A stretch of DNA of 64,000 nt, taken from assembly GCF_002796985.1 (NCBI RefSeq), contig NZ_PEKX01000009.1:328547-392546 (forward strand), read 5' to 3'. Positions 49,144 through 56,935 of this stretch are shown here, piece after piece. Position 1 is the stretch's first letter. Each line of letters opens with the position of its first letter. The position numbers were made by a program, and so were the translations under genes. The notes under the pieces were generated by a model. That model made no database searches. It was not told where the DNA came from and was given only the letters and a program-made list of their open reading frames with translations. This DNA is from Pseudomonas sp. (GTDB lineage Bacteria; Pseudomonadota; Gammaproteobacteria; Pseudomonadales; Pseudomonadaceae).

Positions 49144-50517
49144 ATGAGCAACGAATCCCGCCCTGCCGTACTCGACCTGATCGGCAATACCCCCATGGTC
49201 CGCGTGACGCGCTTCGATACCGGACCCTGCACCCTGTTCCTCAAACTCGAATCGCAGAACCCCGGCGGCTCCATCAAGGACCGCATCGGCGTCGCCATGA
49301 TCGAGGCCGCCGAGCGCGACGGCCGGCTCAAGCCCGGCGGCGTGATCGTTGAAGCCACCGCCGGCAACACCGGCCTGGGACTGGCGCTGGTGGGTCGCGC
49401 CAAGGGCTACCGGGTGGTGCTGGTGGTGCCGGACAAGATGTCCACCGAGAAGGTCCTGCACCTGCGCGCCATGGGCGCCGAGGTGCACATCACCCGCTCC
49501 GACGTCGGCAAGGGCCACCCCGAGTACTATCAGGACGTCGCTGCACGGCTGGCCAGGGACCTGCCCGATGCCTTCTTCGCCGACCAGTTCAACAACCCCG
49601 CCAACCCGCTGGCCCACGAGACCGGCACCGGGCCGGAAATCTGGGCACAGACTGGTCACGACCTCGACGCCGTGGTGGTCGGCGTCGGCTCTGCCGGCAC
49701 CCTGACTGGCCTGACACGCTTCTTCCAGAAGGTCCAGCCCGCGCTGGAAATGGTCCTGGCCGACCCGGTGGGCTCGATCATGGCCGAGTACTCGCGCTCC
49801 GGCGCCATCGGCACGCCTGGTTCCTGGGCGGTGGAGGGCATTGGTGAAGACTTCGTGCCTTCGATTGCCGACCTCTCCAGCGTGCGCCACGCCTACTCGA
49901 TCAGCGACGAGGAGAGCTTCGCCACCGCCCGCGAACTGCTGCGCAACGAAGGCATCGCCGCCGGTTCGTCCACTGGCACGCTGCTGGCCGCCGCACTGCG
50001 CTTCTGCCGCGAGCAGAAAGTGCCCAAGCGCGTCGTCAGCCTGGTCTGCGACACCGGCACGCGCTACCTGTCGAAGATCTACAACGACCAGTGGATGACC
50101 GACCAAGGCCTGCTGCAACGCAAGCACTACGGCGACCTGCGCGACATCATCGCGCGGCGTTTCGAGGAGGGGCGGGTGGTCAGCGTTGGTCCCGGCGACA
50201 CCCTGCTCACCGCCTTCCAGCGCATGCGCCTGGCGGACATCTCCCAGCTCCCCGTGCTCGACGGCCAGCGCCTGGTGGGCGTGATCGACGAGTCCGACAT
50301 CCTCATGGGTGTGCATGACGACCCGGCGCACTACCGCTGCGAAGTCTCCAGCGCCATGAGCGACGCCCCGGAAACCCTCGCCCCCGGCGCCAGCCTCGCC
50401 GAGCTGGAAGCGGTGCTCGGGCGCGGCCTGGTGGCCATCATCGCCGACGCCGCGGGCTTCCACGGCCTGATCACAAGATTCGACCTGCTCAACCATTTGC
50501 GGAGGACCCTCGCATGA
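49144..50517 (+). CDS. Cystathionine beta-synthase
   Basis: A 457-residue PLP enzyme that joins serine and homocysteine. The catalytic domain begins LDLIGNTPMVRVTRF; the PLP Lys is in GSIKDRIGVAMIEAA, the phosphate loop in ATAGNTGLGLALVG, and GVGSAGTLTGLTRFF and AAGSSTGTLLAAAL follow. The C-terminal ~120 residues are a pair of CBS domains (LRDIIARRFEEGRVVSVGPGD ... LPVLDGQRLVGVIDESDIL) that may sense adenosyl compounds. No N-terminal heme segment. AAGGAG lies 9 bases before the ATG at 49144. It overlaps the next gene by 4 bases. Confidence 0.93.
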   Translation: MSNESRPAVLDLIGNTPMVRVTRFDTGPCTLFLKLESQNPGGSIKDRIGVAMIEAAERDGRLKPGGVIVEATAGNTGLGLALVGRAKGYRVVLVVPDKMSTEKVLHLRAMGAEVHITRSDVGKGHPEYYQDVAARLARDLPDAFFADQFNNPANPLAHETGTGPEIWAQTGHDLDAVVVGVGSAGTLTGLTRFFQKVQPALEMVLADPVGSIMAEYSRSGAIGTPGSWAVEGIGEDFVPSIADLSSVRHAYSISDEESFATARELLRNEGIAAGSSTGTLLAAALRFCREQKVPKRVVSLVCDTGTRYLSKIYNDQWMTDQGLLQRKHYGDLRDIIARRFEEGRVVSVGPGDTLLTAFQRMRLADISQLPVLDGQRLVGVIDESDILMGVHDDPAHYRCEVSSAMSDAPETLAPGASLAELEAVLGRGLVAIIADAAGFHGLITRFDLLNHLRRTLA

Positions 50518-51683
50518 GCCAGCACGACGACCGCCTCGGATTCGCCACCCGCGTGATTCACGCCGGGCAGGAGCCGGACCCTTCCACCGGGGCGATCATG
50601 CCGCCGATCTACGCCAACTCCACCTACCGTCAGGACAGCCCCGGCGTGCACAAGGGCCTCGACTATGGCCGCTCGCACAACCCCACGCGCTGGGCGCTGG
50701 AACGCTGCGTGGCGGACCTGGAAGGCGGCAGCAAAGCGTTCGCCTTCGCCTCGGGGCTGGCGGCGATTTCGGCGGTGCTGGAGCTGCTCGACACCGGCTC
50801 GCACGTCGTCTCCGGCAACGACCTCTATGGCGGCACCTTCCGCCTGTTCGAGCGGGTGCGCCGACGCAGTGCCGGGCATGACTTTCACTTCGCCGACCTG
50901 ACCCAGCCCGGTGCGCTGGAAGCGGCGCTGACCGACAAGACCCGCATGGTCTGGGTGGAAACCCCGAGCAACCCGCTGCTGCGCCTGACCGACCTGGCTG
51001 CCATCGCCCGCACCTGCCGCGAGCGCGGCATCCTCTGCGTGGCCGACAACACCTTCGCCAGCCCCTACGTGCAGCGCCCGCTCGACCTGGGCTTCGACAT
51101 CGTCGTGCACTCCACCACCAAGTACCTCAACGGCCACTCCGACGTCATCGGCGGCATCGCCATCGTCGGCGACAACCCCGATCTCGCCGAACGCCTGGGC
51201 TTCCTGCAGAACTCGGTGGGCGCCATCGCCGGCCCGTTCGACGCCTTCCTCACCCTGCGCGGGGTGAAGACCCTGGCACTGCGCATGGAACGGCACTGCG
51301 CCAACGCGCTGGAGTTGGCCAAGTGGCTGGAGCAGCAACCACAGGTGAAGCGTGTGTATTACCCCGGCCTGCCGTCACACCCGCAGCACGAGCTGGCGCG
51401 CACGCAGATGAAAGGCTTCGGCGGGATGATTTCGCTGGACCTGGACACTGACCTGGCTGGCTCGCGGCGTTTCCTGGAGAACGTCCAGCTGTTCGCCCTG
51501 GCAGAGAGCCTGGGCGGCGTGGAAAGCCTGATCGAGCACCCGGCGATCATGACCCACGCCAGCATCCCGCCGGAGAACCGCGCGGCGCTGGGGATCGGCG
51601 ATTCGCTGATTCGCCTGTCGGTGGGGGTGGAAGACGTGGAAGACCTGCGCACCGACCTGGCCAAGGCGTTGGCGATGATCTGA
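50514..51683 (+). CDS. Cystathionine gamma-lyase/gamma-synthase family enzyme
   Basis: A 389-residue Cys/Met-metabolism PLP enzyme. FATRVIHAGQEPDPSTGAIM, YGRSHNPTRWALERCVADLEGG, and the PLP Lys in VVHSTTKYLNGHSDVIGG are intact. Coupled by ATGA to cystathionine beta-synthase, so lyase activity (cystathionine to cysteine) and a reverse-transsulfuration pathway are most likely; gamma-synthase activity cannot be excluded from sequence alone. Confidence 0.92.
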   Translation: MSQHDDRLGFATRVIHAGQEPDPSTGAIMPPIYANSTYRQDSPGVHKGLDYGRSHNPTRWALERCVADLEGGSKAFAFASGLAAISAVLELLDTGSHVVSGNDLYGGTFRLFERVRRRSAGHDFHFADLTQPGALEAALTDKTRMVWVETPSNPLLRLTDLAAIARTCRERGILCVADNTFASPYVQRPLDLGFDIVVHSTTKYLNGHSDVIGGIAIVGDNPDLAERLGFLQNSVGAIAGPFDAFLTLRGVKTLALRMERHCANALELAKWLEQQPQVKRVYYPGLPSHPQHELARTQMKGFGGMISLDLDTDLAGSRRFLENVQLFALAESLGGVESLIEHPAIMTHASIPPENRAALGIGDSLIRLSVGVEDVEDLRTDLAKALAMI

Positions 51684-51705
51684 TCACCCTCTCCGGCCAG
51701 CTCGG

Positions 51706-51781
51706 GTAGGGCGTATAACGCGCCAGCGTTATACGCCGTGGCATTACCGGCGGATAACCCGTTCCGGGTTATGCGCCCTAC
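51706..51781. repeat. Inverted pair of repeats, family 2
   Basis: Units 51706-51737 (GTAGGGCGTATAACGC...GTTATACGCC) and 51749-51781 (GCGGATAACC...GGTTATGCGCCC) belong to the same family as 21210-21286, with the two units in the opposite order. Confidence 0.75.
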
Positions 51782-51799
51782 GCAACTGACGCGCTTTTC

Positions 51800-51871
51800 G
51801 TAGGAGCGAGCTTGCTCGCGAACATCCCGAGCTTCGGCGTTATGCGGGTTCGCGAGCAAGCTCGCTCCTAC
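51800..51871. repeat. REP pair, family 1
   Basis: Two perfect inverted REP cores (51800-51822 and 51849-51871), directly after a family 2 pair and before a terminator: three hairpin elements in 205 bases between two convergent genes. Confidence 0.9.
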
Positions 51872-51880
51872 AGGAAGCAT

Positions 51881-51910
51881 GAAAAAGCCCGCCAATTGGC
51901 GGGCTTTTTC
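51881..51910. terminator. Bidirectional intrinsic terminator
   Basis: 13-bp stem GAAAAAGCCCGCC with loop AATT and TTTTT on either strand. Identical stem to 1192-1221. It ends the non-catalytic dihydroorotase gene (minus) and the transsulfuration operon (plus). Confidence 0.9.
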
Positions 51911-51926
51911 GTGGAGCAGCGCAGCG

Positions 51927-53198
51927 TTACACCGCGTGGACGATATGCCCGTCCACCAGGGTGCAGCGCACCACCCCCGGCAGGCAGTGACCGAGGAACG
52001 GGCAGTTCTCGCCGCGCGAGTGCCAGGTTTCACCTGCCAGGGTCTGGCCGTCGGCCTCGAACAGCACCACGTCGGCGGCCGCACCAATCGCCAGCTTGCC
52101 AGCCGGCAGGCGCAGGGCGGCGGCGGGGCCGCTGGACAGGCGCGCAAGCAGGGTCGGCAGGTCGAGCAGGCCGTCCTGCACCAGCGTCATGGCCAGCGGC
52201 AGCAGCAGTTCGACGCTGCTGATGCCGGGGTCGGTCGCGGCAAACGGGGCGTTCTTCGCGTCCGCCTCGTGGGGCTGGTGGTGGCTGGCGATGGCCTGGA
52301 TCACGCCGCTCTTCACCGCTTCGCGCAGGGCGTCGCGGTCTTTGCGCGAGCGCAGCGGCGGCTGCACGTGGTAGAGGCTGGAGAAGTCCGCCAGCGCCTC
52401 ATCGGTGAGGATCAGCTGGTACAGCGCCACGTCGGCGGTGACTGGCAGGCCACGGGACTGGGCCTGGGCGATCATCTCGACACCACGGGCACTGGTCAGT
52501 TGGCTGAAGTGCGCGCGCACGCCGGACTGCTCCACCAGCAGCAGGTTACGGGCCAGGGCCACGGTCTCGGCGGTTTCCGGGATGCCGGCCAGGCCGCGGA
52601 AGCTGGCGGTCGGGCCTTCGTGGGCGATGCCGTCGGCCGCCAGTTCGGCATCCTGGGAAGTGAAGATCACCGTCAGGTCGAAGGTTGCCGCGTATTCCAG
52701 CGAGCGCAGCAGCACGCGATTGCTGGCCATCGGCGCCAGGCCGTTGGTGAAGGCCACGCAGCCGGCGTCGCGCAGGGCAACCAGTTCGGACAACTGTTCG
52801 CCGGCGAGCCCTTTGGTCAGCGCACCGATGGGGAAGACTTTGGCGTTGCCGGCTTCACGGGCGCGGTCGAGGATCAGCTCGGCAACCGCCGAGGTGTCCA
52901 GCACCGGTTTGGTCTGCGGCGGGAAGCACAGGCTGGTGACGCCACCGGCGGCGGCGGCGCGGGTTTCGCTTTCGATGTTGCCCTTGCGGCTGTAGCCGGG
53001 CTCGCGCAGGGCGACGCTCAGGTCCACCAGGCCAGGCGCGGCGATCAGGCCGGCGGCGTCGATTTCCTGGGCGGCGTGGAAGCCTTCCGGGGCGTCGCCG
53101 ACGGCGATGATGCGGCCGGCCTCGATGTGCAGGTCGCAGACCTTGTCCAGGCCGCTGGCCGGGTCGATCAGGTGGGCGCCACGAATACTGACGGTCAT
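51927..53198 (-). CDS. pyrC': Non-catalytic dihydroorotase-like protein PyrC'
   Basis: A 423-residue amidohydrolase-fold protein. The family start DxHxHLREPG is here VDLSVALREPG: the two metal-ligand His are Ser61 and Ala63, so the zinc site is lost. The other blocks remain (NIESETRAAAAGGVTSLCFPP, GVRAHFSQLTSARGVEMI, ASHHQPHEADAKNAPFA). In Pseudomonas this protein is an inactive partner that holds aspartate carbamoyltransferase in its dodecamer. It overlaps pyrB by 4 bases (ATGA), which fits a fixed stoichiometry. Confidence 0.94.
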   Translation of the reverse strand: MTVSIRGAHLIDPASGLDKVCDLHIEAGRIIAVGDAPEGFHAAQEIDAAGLIAAPGLVDLSVALREPGYSRKGNIESETRAAAAGGVTSLCFPPQTKPVLDTSAVAELILDRAREAGNAKVFPIGALTKGLAGEQLSELVALRDAGCVAFTNGLAPMASNRVLLRSLEYAATFDLTVIFTSQDAELAADGIAHEGPTASFRGLAGIPETAETVALARNLLLVEQSGVRAHFSQLTSARGVEMIAQAQSRGLPVTADVALYQLILTDEALADFSSLYHVQPPLRSRKDRDALREAVKSGVIQAIASHHQPHEADAKNAPFAATDPGISSVELLLPLAMTLVQDGLLDLPTLLARLSSGPAAALRLPAGKLAIGAAADVVLFEADGQTLAGETWHSRGENCPFLGHCLPGVVRCTLVDGHIVHAV

Positions 53199-54199
53199 TG
53201 CGCGTCCTCCTGTTCCAGCTGGCGTTGGGCGTTCTGCCCGCTCATGGCCATGGACAGCACGGCCATGCGGATGGCGATGCCGTAGGTGACCTGGTTGAGG
53301 ATCACCGACTGCTCGCCGTCGGCCACGGCGGATTCGATCTCCACGCCGCGGTTGATCGGGCCGGGGTGCATGACGATGGCGTCGGGCTTGGCCAGCTTCA
53401 GGCGCTTCTGGGTCAGGCCGTAGAGCTTGAAGAACTCGCCTTCGCTGGGCAGCAGGCCGCCGGCCATGCGCTCGCGCTGCAGGCGCAGCATGATCACCAC
53501 GTCGACGTCCTTCAGGCCTTCGTCAGCGTTGGTGTAGACCTTCACTCCGTACTGCTCTTCCAGGCCCACCGGCAGCAGGGTGCGCGGGGCGATGACGCGG
53601 ATGTCCGGGCAGCCCAGGGTCTTCAGCGCCAGCATGTCGGAACGCGCCACGCGCGAGTGCAGGATGTCGCCGACGATGGCCACCGAGAGGTTCTCGAAGC
53701 TGCCCTTGTGCCGGCGGATGGTGAGCATGTCGAGCATGCCCTGGGTCGGGTGGCCGTGGCGGCCATCGCCGCCGTTGATCACGGCGACGTTGGGGCTGAC
53801 GTGCTCGGCGATGAAGTGCGCGGCGCCCGAGTCGCTGTGGCGCACGACGAACATGTCGGCGGCCATGGCTTCGAGGTTGCGCAGGGTGTCGGTGAGTGTC
53901 TCGCCCTTGCTGGTCGAGGAGGTCGACACGTTCAGCGAGATGACGTCGGCGGACAGGCGCTGGGCGGCCAGCTCGAAGGTGGTGCGGGTGCGCGTGGAGT
54001 TCTCGAAGAACACGTTGCACACGGTCTTGCCGCGCAGCAGCGGGACTTTCTTCACCGCGCGCGCGCCGACTTCGAGGAAGGAGTCGGCGATATCGAGGAT
54101 TTCAGTCAGCAGTTCGCGGGACAACCCGTCGAGCGAGAGGAAGTGGCGCAGCTGGCCCAGGTCGTTGAGCTGCAGCGGGCGCTTGGCGTCGGTCGGCAT
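53195..54199 (-). CDS. pyrB: Aspartate carbamoyltransferase PyrB
   Basis: A 334-residue enzyme for the first pathway-specific step of pyrimidine synthesis. The carbamoyl-phosphate loop is FFENSTRTRTTFELAA, with STSSTSKGETLTDT, GRHGHPTQGMLDMLTI and LQRERMAGG. It is 15-20 residues longer at the N-terminus than the E. coli catalytic chain, the pseudomonad form that is tied to PyrC'. pyrR lies 45 bases upstream on the same strand. Confidence 0.96.
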   Translation of the reverse strand: MPTDAKRPLQLNDLGQLRHFLSLDGLSRELLTEILDIADSFLEVGARAVKKVPLLRGKTVCNVFFENSTRTRTTFELAAQRLSADVISLNVSTSSTSKGETLTDTLRNLEAMAADMFVVRHSDSGAAHFIAEHVSPNVAVINGGDGRHGHPTQGMLDMLTIRRHKGSFENLSVAIVGDILHSRVARSDMLALKTLGCPDIRVIAPRTLLPVGLEEQYGVKVYTNADEGLKDVDVVIMLRLQRERMAGGLLPSEGEFFKLYGLTQKRLKLAKPDAIVMHPGPINRGVEIESAVADGEQSVILNQVTYGIAIRMAVLSMAMSGQNAQRQLEQEDAQ

Positions 54200-54244
54200 G
54201 TGGCAGGCCCTGAAAGTTGGAGGTGGAGGTCCGGGCGCGCGGGG

Positions 54245-54757
54245 TTACAGCGCGGTGCTGAGAAGCGTGCGCTCGAGGACGAGTGGTGCGGGACCGCGCA
54301 ATTTTACCCGCTCGTTGGGTGCCAATGACAGGGTTTCGCCGACGACATCCGGGCGAATCGGCAGTTCGCGCTTGTTCAGGTCCACCAGGCTGACCAGGGT
54401 CACGCTGGCCGGACGGCCGTAGTCGAACAGCTCGTTGAGCGCGGCCCGGATGGTCCGGCCGCTCATCAGCACGTCGTCCACCAGGACCAGGTGCTGGCCG
54501 TCGATCTCGAAAGGCAGTTCCGACGGACGGACCTGCGGATGCAGGCCGTTGCGGGTGAAATCGTCGCGGTAGAAGGACACGTCGAGGATGCCGAGGATCT
54601 CGCTGCTGCCCAGTTCCCTGAGCAATTCCTGGGCGACCCAGATGCCGCCGGTGTGGATGCCGACGAAGCGCGGGGCGTCGATGCCGCGCTGCGCCAGGTA
54701 GCTGCGCAGGTCGGTGGCCATGCGTGAAATGAGTTCGGCGGGATTGGGCAGGGTCAT
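54245..54757 (-). CDS. pyrR: PyrR bifunctional regulator/uracil phosphoribosyltransferase-like
   Basis: A 170-residue PRTase-fold protein. The PRPP loop is LVLVDDVLMSGRTIRAAL near residue 90; VGIHTGGIWVAQEL and LDVSFYRDDFTRNGLHPQ follow the PyrR pattern. In Gram-positive bacteria PyrR controls attenuation of pyr mRNA; in pseudomonads it heads the pyrR-pyrB-pyrC' operon. A stem-loop lies in the leader at 54809-54835. Which activity matters here is unknown. Confidence 0.93.
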   Translation of the reverse strand: MTLPNPAELISRMATDLRSYLAQRGIDAPRFVGIHTGGIWVAQELLRELGSSEILGILDVSFYRDDFTRNGLHPQVRPSELPFEIDGQHLVLVDDVLMSGRTIRAALNELFDYGRPASVTLVSLVDLNKRELPIRPDVVGETLSLAPNERVKLRGPAPLVLERTLLSTAL

Positions 54758-54808
54758 GACGTCTCCGGTTCGGTTGGCGAGGCCACCCGGCGCGGGCGGC
54801 GATCGGGG

Positions 54809-54835
54809 CGGACCGCTTCCGCGAGGAGTGGTCCG
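54809..54835 (-). promoter_or_regulatory. Stem-loop in the pyrR leader
   Basis: 6-bp outer stem CGGACC/GGTCCG, an internal mismatch region, then a 3-bp inner stem TCC/GGA around a tetraloop. It lies about 50-80 bases before the pyrR start. No T tract follows, so a simple intrinsic attenuator is not supported. Confidence 0.45.
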
Positions 54836-54896
54836 GCAAGCTTAGTGGCTTTCGCTCCCCTGGCGCTGCTTCAGGTCAAGGAGAGCCGGTCTCGGA

Positions 54897-55331
54897 TCAG
54901 GCAGGGGCGTTGTCGGCCAGCCAGCCCTCCAGCAGCAGGGCGGCAGCCAGGGCGTCCACCGGGCGCTCGCGGTAGCCGTCGCGCTGGCCCTGGGCCAGGC
55001 GCTCGCCCTTGGCGGCGTAGGTGGTCAGGCGTTCGTCGTGGGTATGCACCGGCAGGTTGTAGCGGCCGTGCAGGCGGCGGGCAAATTTCTCGGCGCGCTC
55101 GCTCATGTCGCTGGGGGTGCCGTCCATGTTCAGCGGCAGGCCGACGACGATGGCGTCCGGCTGCCATTCCTTGATCAGCGCTTCGACGCGGTTCCAGTCC
55201 GGCACGCCGTTCTGCGCCTTGAGCACGCACAGTTCGCGGGCCTGGCCAGTGATGGCCTGGCCGACGGCGACGCCGATCTGCTTGGTGCCGTAGTCGAAGC
55301 CGAGGAGCAGGCGCAGTGGCTTGGCGCTCAT
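54897..55331 (-). CDS. ruvX: Putative pre-16S rRNA nuclease RuvX/YqgF
   Basis: A 144-residue RNase-H-fold protein. LLGFDYGTKQIGVAVGQ at residues 8-24 carries the first catalytic Asp; VVGLPLNMDGTPSDMSERAEKFA, DERLTTYAAKGERL and VDALAAALLLEGWL follow. It is thought to process the 5' end of 16S rRNA. Its ATG overlaps the algH stop (TGATG), as in many proteobacteria. Confidence 0.95.
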   Translation of the reverse strand: MSAKPLRLLLGFDYGTKQIGVAVGQAITGQARELCVLKAQNGVPDWNRVEALIKEWQPDAIVVGLPLNMDGTPSDMSERAEKFARRLHGRYNLPVHTHDERLTTYAAKGERLAQGQRDGYRERPVDALAAALLLEGWLADNAPA

Positions 55332-55900
55332 CAGGCGTGCCCGGCCTGGGCGGTCAGCAGGCTGAGGTTGACCCCCAGGCGCTCGGCGGCCGCCGAAAGG
55401 CGCTGCTCGGCCGGCACCTCGAAGAGCACCGCCGGGTCGGCGGGGCAGGTCAGCCAGGCGTTATCGGCCAGTTCTGCTTCCAGCTGGCCGGCTTCCCAGC
55501 CGGCATAGCCGAGGGTGATCAGGTGCTGCGCCGGGCCGCTGCCGTCGGCGATGGCGAACAGCACGTCCTGGGAGGTGGACAGCGACAGCTCGCCCAGTTC
55601 CAGAGTGGCCTGGTAGCTGCGCCCGGCGGGGTGCAGGACGAAGCCACGGTCGGTCTGCACCGGGCCGCCGTTGTAGATGGTCACGCCCTGGCAGCGCACC
55701 GGCGGCAGTTCGTCCGGGCGCAGCTGTTCGAGCACGTCGGCAAGGCTCAGGCCGCTGGGGCGGTTGATGATCAGGCCCATGGCGCCCTGCTCGTTGTGTT
55801 CCACGAGATAGGTGACGGTCTGGGCAAAATTCGAGTCCGCCATGTGCGGCATGGCGATGAGGAAGTGGTGCTTGAGGTAGCTGACGGCTGTGCTTTTCAT
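55331..55900 (-). CDS. algH: AlgH/YqgE family protein
   Basis: A 189-residue cytoplasmic protein (UPF0301). YLKHHFLIAMPHMADSNFAQTV, YLVEHNEQGAMGLIINRPSG, YNGGPVQTDRGFVLHP and LGYAGWEAGQLEAELADNAWL match AlgH along its whole length. First described as an alginate-related regulator in P. aeruginosa; its biochemical role is unproved. The ATG at 55900 gives the length of the P. aeruginosa protein. It is coupled to ruvX. Confidence 0.94.
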   Translation of the reverse strand: MKSTAVSYLKHHFLIAMPHMADSNFAQTVTYLVEHNEQGAMGLIINRPSGLSLADVLEQLRPDELPPVRCQGVTIYNGGPVQTDRGFVLHPAGRSYQATLELGELSLSTSQDVLFAIADGSGPAQHLITLGYAGWEAGQLEAELADNAWLTCPADPAVLFEVPAEQRLSAAAERLGVNLSLLTAQAGHA

Positions 55901-55985
55901 GCCGGCTAGTGTCAGGCCTGGGGGCCAAAGGGACAAGACTTGAAAACGTCAGCGGAGGCCATACGGCGCCATCCGGCGCGCCGGT

Positions 55986-56879
55986 TCAGTTGCTGGACAG
56001 GCGGTCGCCGCGCTCGAAGCGCCAGGTGCGGATGATTTCCAGACGGTCGATGTCCTTGAGGTCGCCGGAGAAGGGGGCGAAGGGCGCGGCCAGGCGGACG
56101 ATGCGCTGGGCAGCCTGGTCGAGCAGGGGTTGCCCGGAGGATTCCAGCACCTGCACTTCATACAGGGAGCCGTCGCGGTTGATCGATACCAGCAACCGCA
56201 GGTTGCCATAGATGCGCTGGCGGCGGGCTTCGTCCGGGTAGTTGAGGTTGCCGATGCGCTCGATCTTCTTGCGCCACTCTTCCTTGTACCAGGCGCCCTT
56301 GTCGCGCATGGTCGAGGCGGCGCTCAGGCGGTGGATGCGCGGCCGCTTGGCGTAGGCCTGCTGGTCGCGGGCAAGGTCGGCTTCGAGGCTGGAGATTTCC
56401 GCCGAGAGTTGGGCGGAGTCGAACTGCGGCGCCGGCTTGGCGACGGTCTCAGCCTTGGGCGTTTGCTGCTTGGTCTGCACCTTGTCCGGGCGCGGGCTGC
56501 GCGTGGCAATGGCAGTCTTGGGCGCTTCCGGGCTCTTGGCCTGGCGCGGGGTGGCCGGCGGGGAGACCTTTTTGACCTCGGTGTCCTGGAACGGCGCCTG
56601 CTCGGTGGTCTTGGGGACCGCCTTGTGTTCCAGGGTGCCGCTGCCCTGCTGGTTCATCTGGGCGAGGTAGTCGGCCTTCTCGGGCGCTTTGTCGCTCTTG
56701 AAGCTGGCCAGGGTGATTTCCAGGGTTTTGCTCAACTGGCTGGGCGAGGGCATGGTGAAGCCCACGCCCAGCAGCACGGCCACATGCAGGATGGCCGCAA
56801 TGAACAGGGTGAAACCCAGACGGTCCGCCGGACGTACGCCGGAGGGCACGGGGAAGTCTTGGTGGGTTGCAGCGTTCAT
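55986..56879 (-). CDS. tonB3: TonB-family protein TonB3
   Basis: A 297-residue energy transducer. One N-terminal transmembrane helix (LGFTLFIAAILHVAVLLGVGF, with the His used in ExbB/D contact) is followed by a Lys/Pro-rich periplasmic linker (residues 60-160), then a helical stretch and the C-terminal TonB fold (NLNYPDEARRQRIYGNLRLLVS, VLESSGQPLLDQAA). In P. aeruginosa the tonB3 gene at this place, beside gshB and pilG, is needed for normal twitching and pilus assembly. No exbB/exbD genes are present in the window. Confidence 0.92.
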   Translation of the reverse strand: MNAATHQDFPVPSGVRPADRLGFTLFIAAILHVAVLLGVGFTMPSPSQLSKTLEITLASFKSDKAPEKADYLAQMNQQGSGTLEHKAVPKTTEQAPFQDTEVKKVSPPATPRQAKSPEAPKTAIATRSPRPDKVQTKQQTPKAETVAKPAPQFDSAQLSAEISSLEADLARDQQAYAKRPRIHRLSAASTMRDKGAWYKEEWRKKIERIGNLNYPDEARRQRIYGNLRLLVSINRDGSLYEVQVLESSGQPLLDQAAQRIVRLAAPFAPFSGDLKDIDRLEIIRTWRFERGDRLSSN

Positions 56880-56935
56880 TGCGGGTCGCGTAGGCCAGGG
56901 AGGGGCGGAAGTCTGCCGACGAGGCTTATAAAAGT

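Noticed and set aside
49081..50496. A 471-codon minus-strand frame opposite cystathionine beta-synthase
   Set aside because: Shadow of a gene with an intact PLP site and CBS domains.
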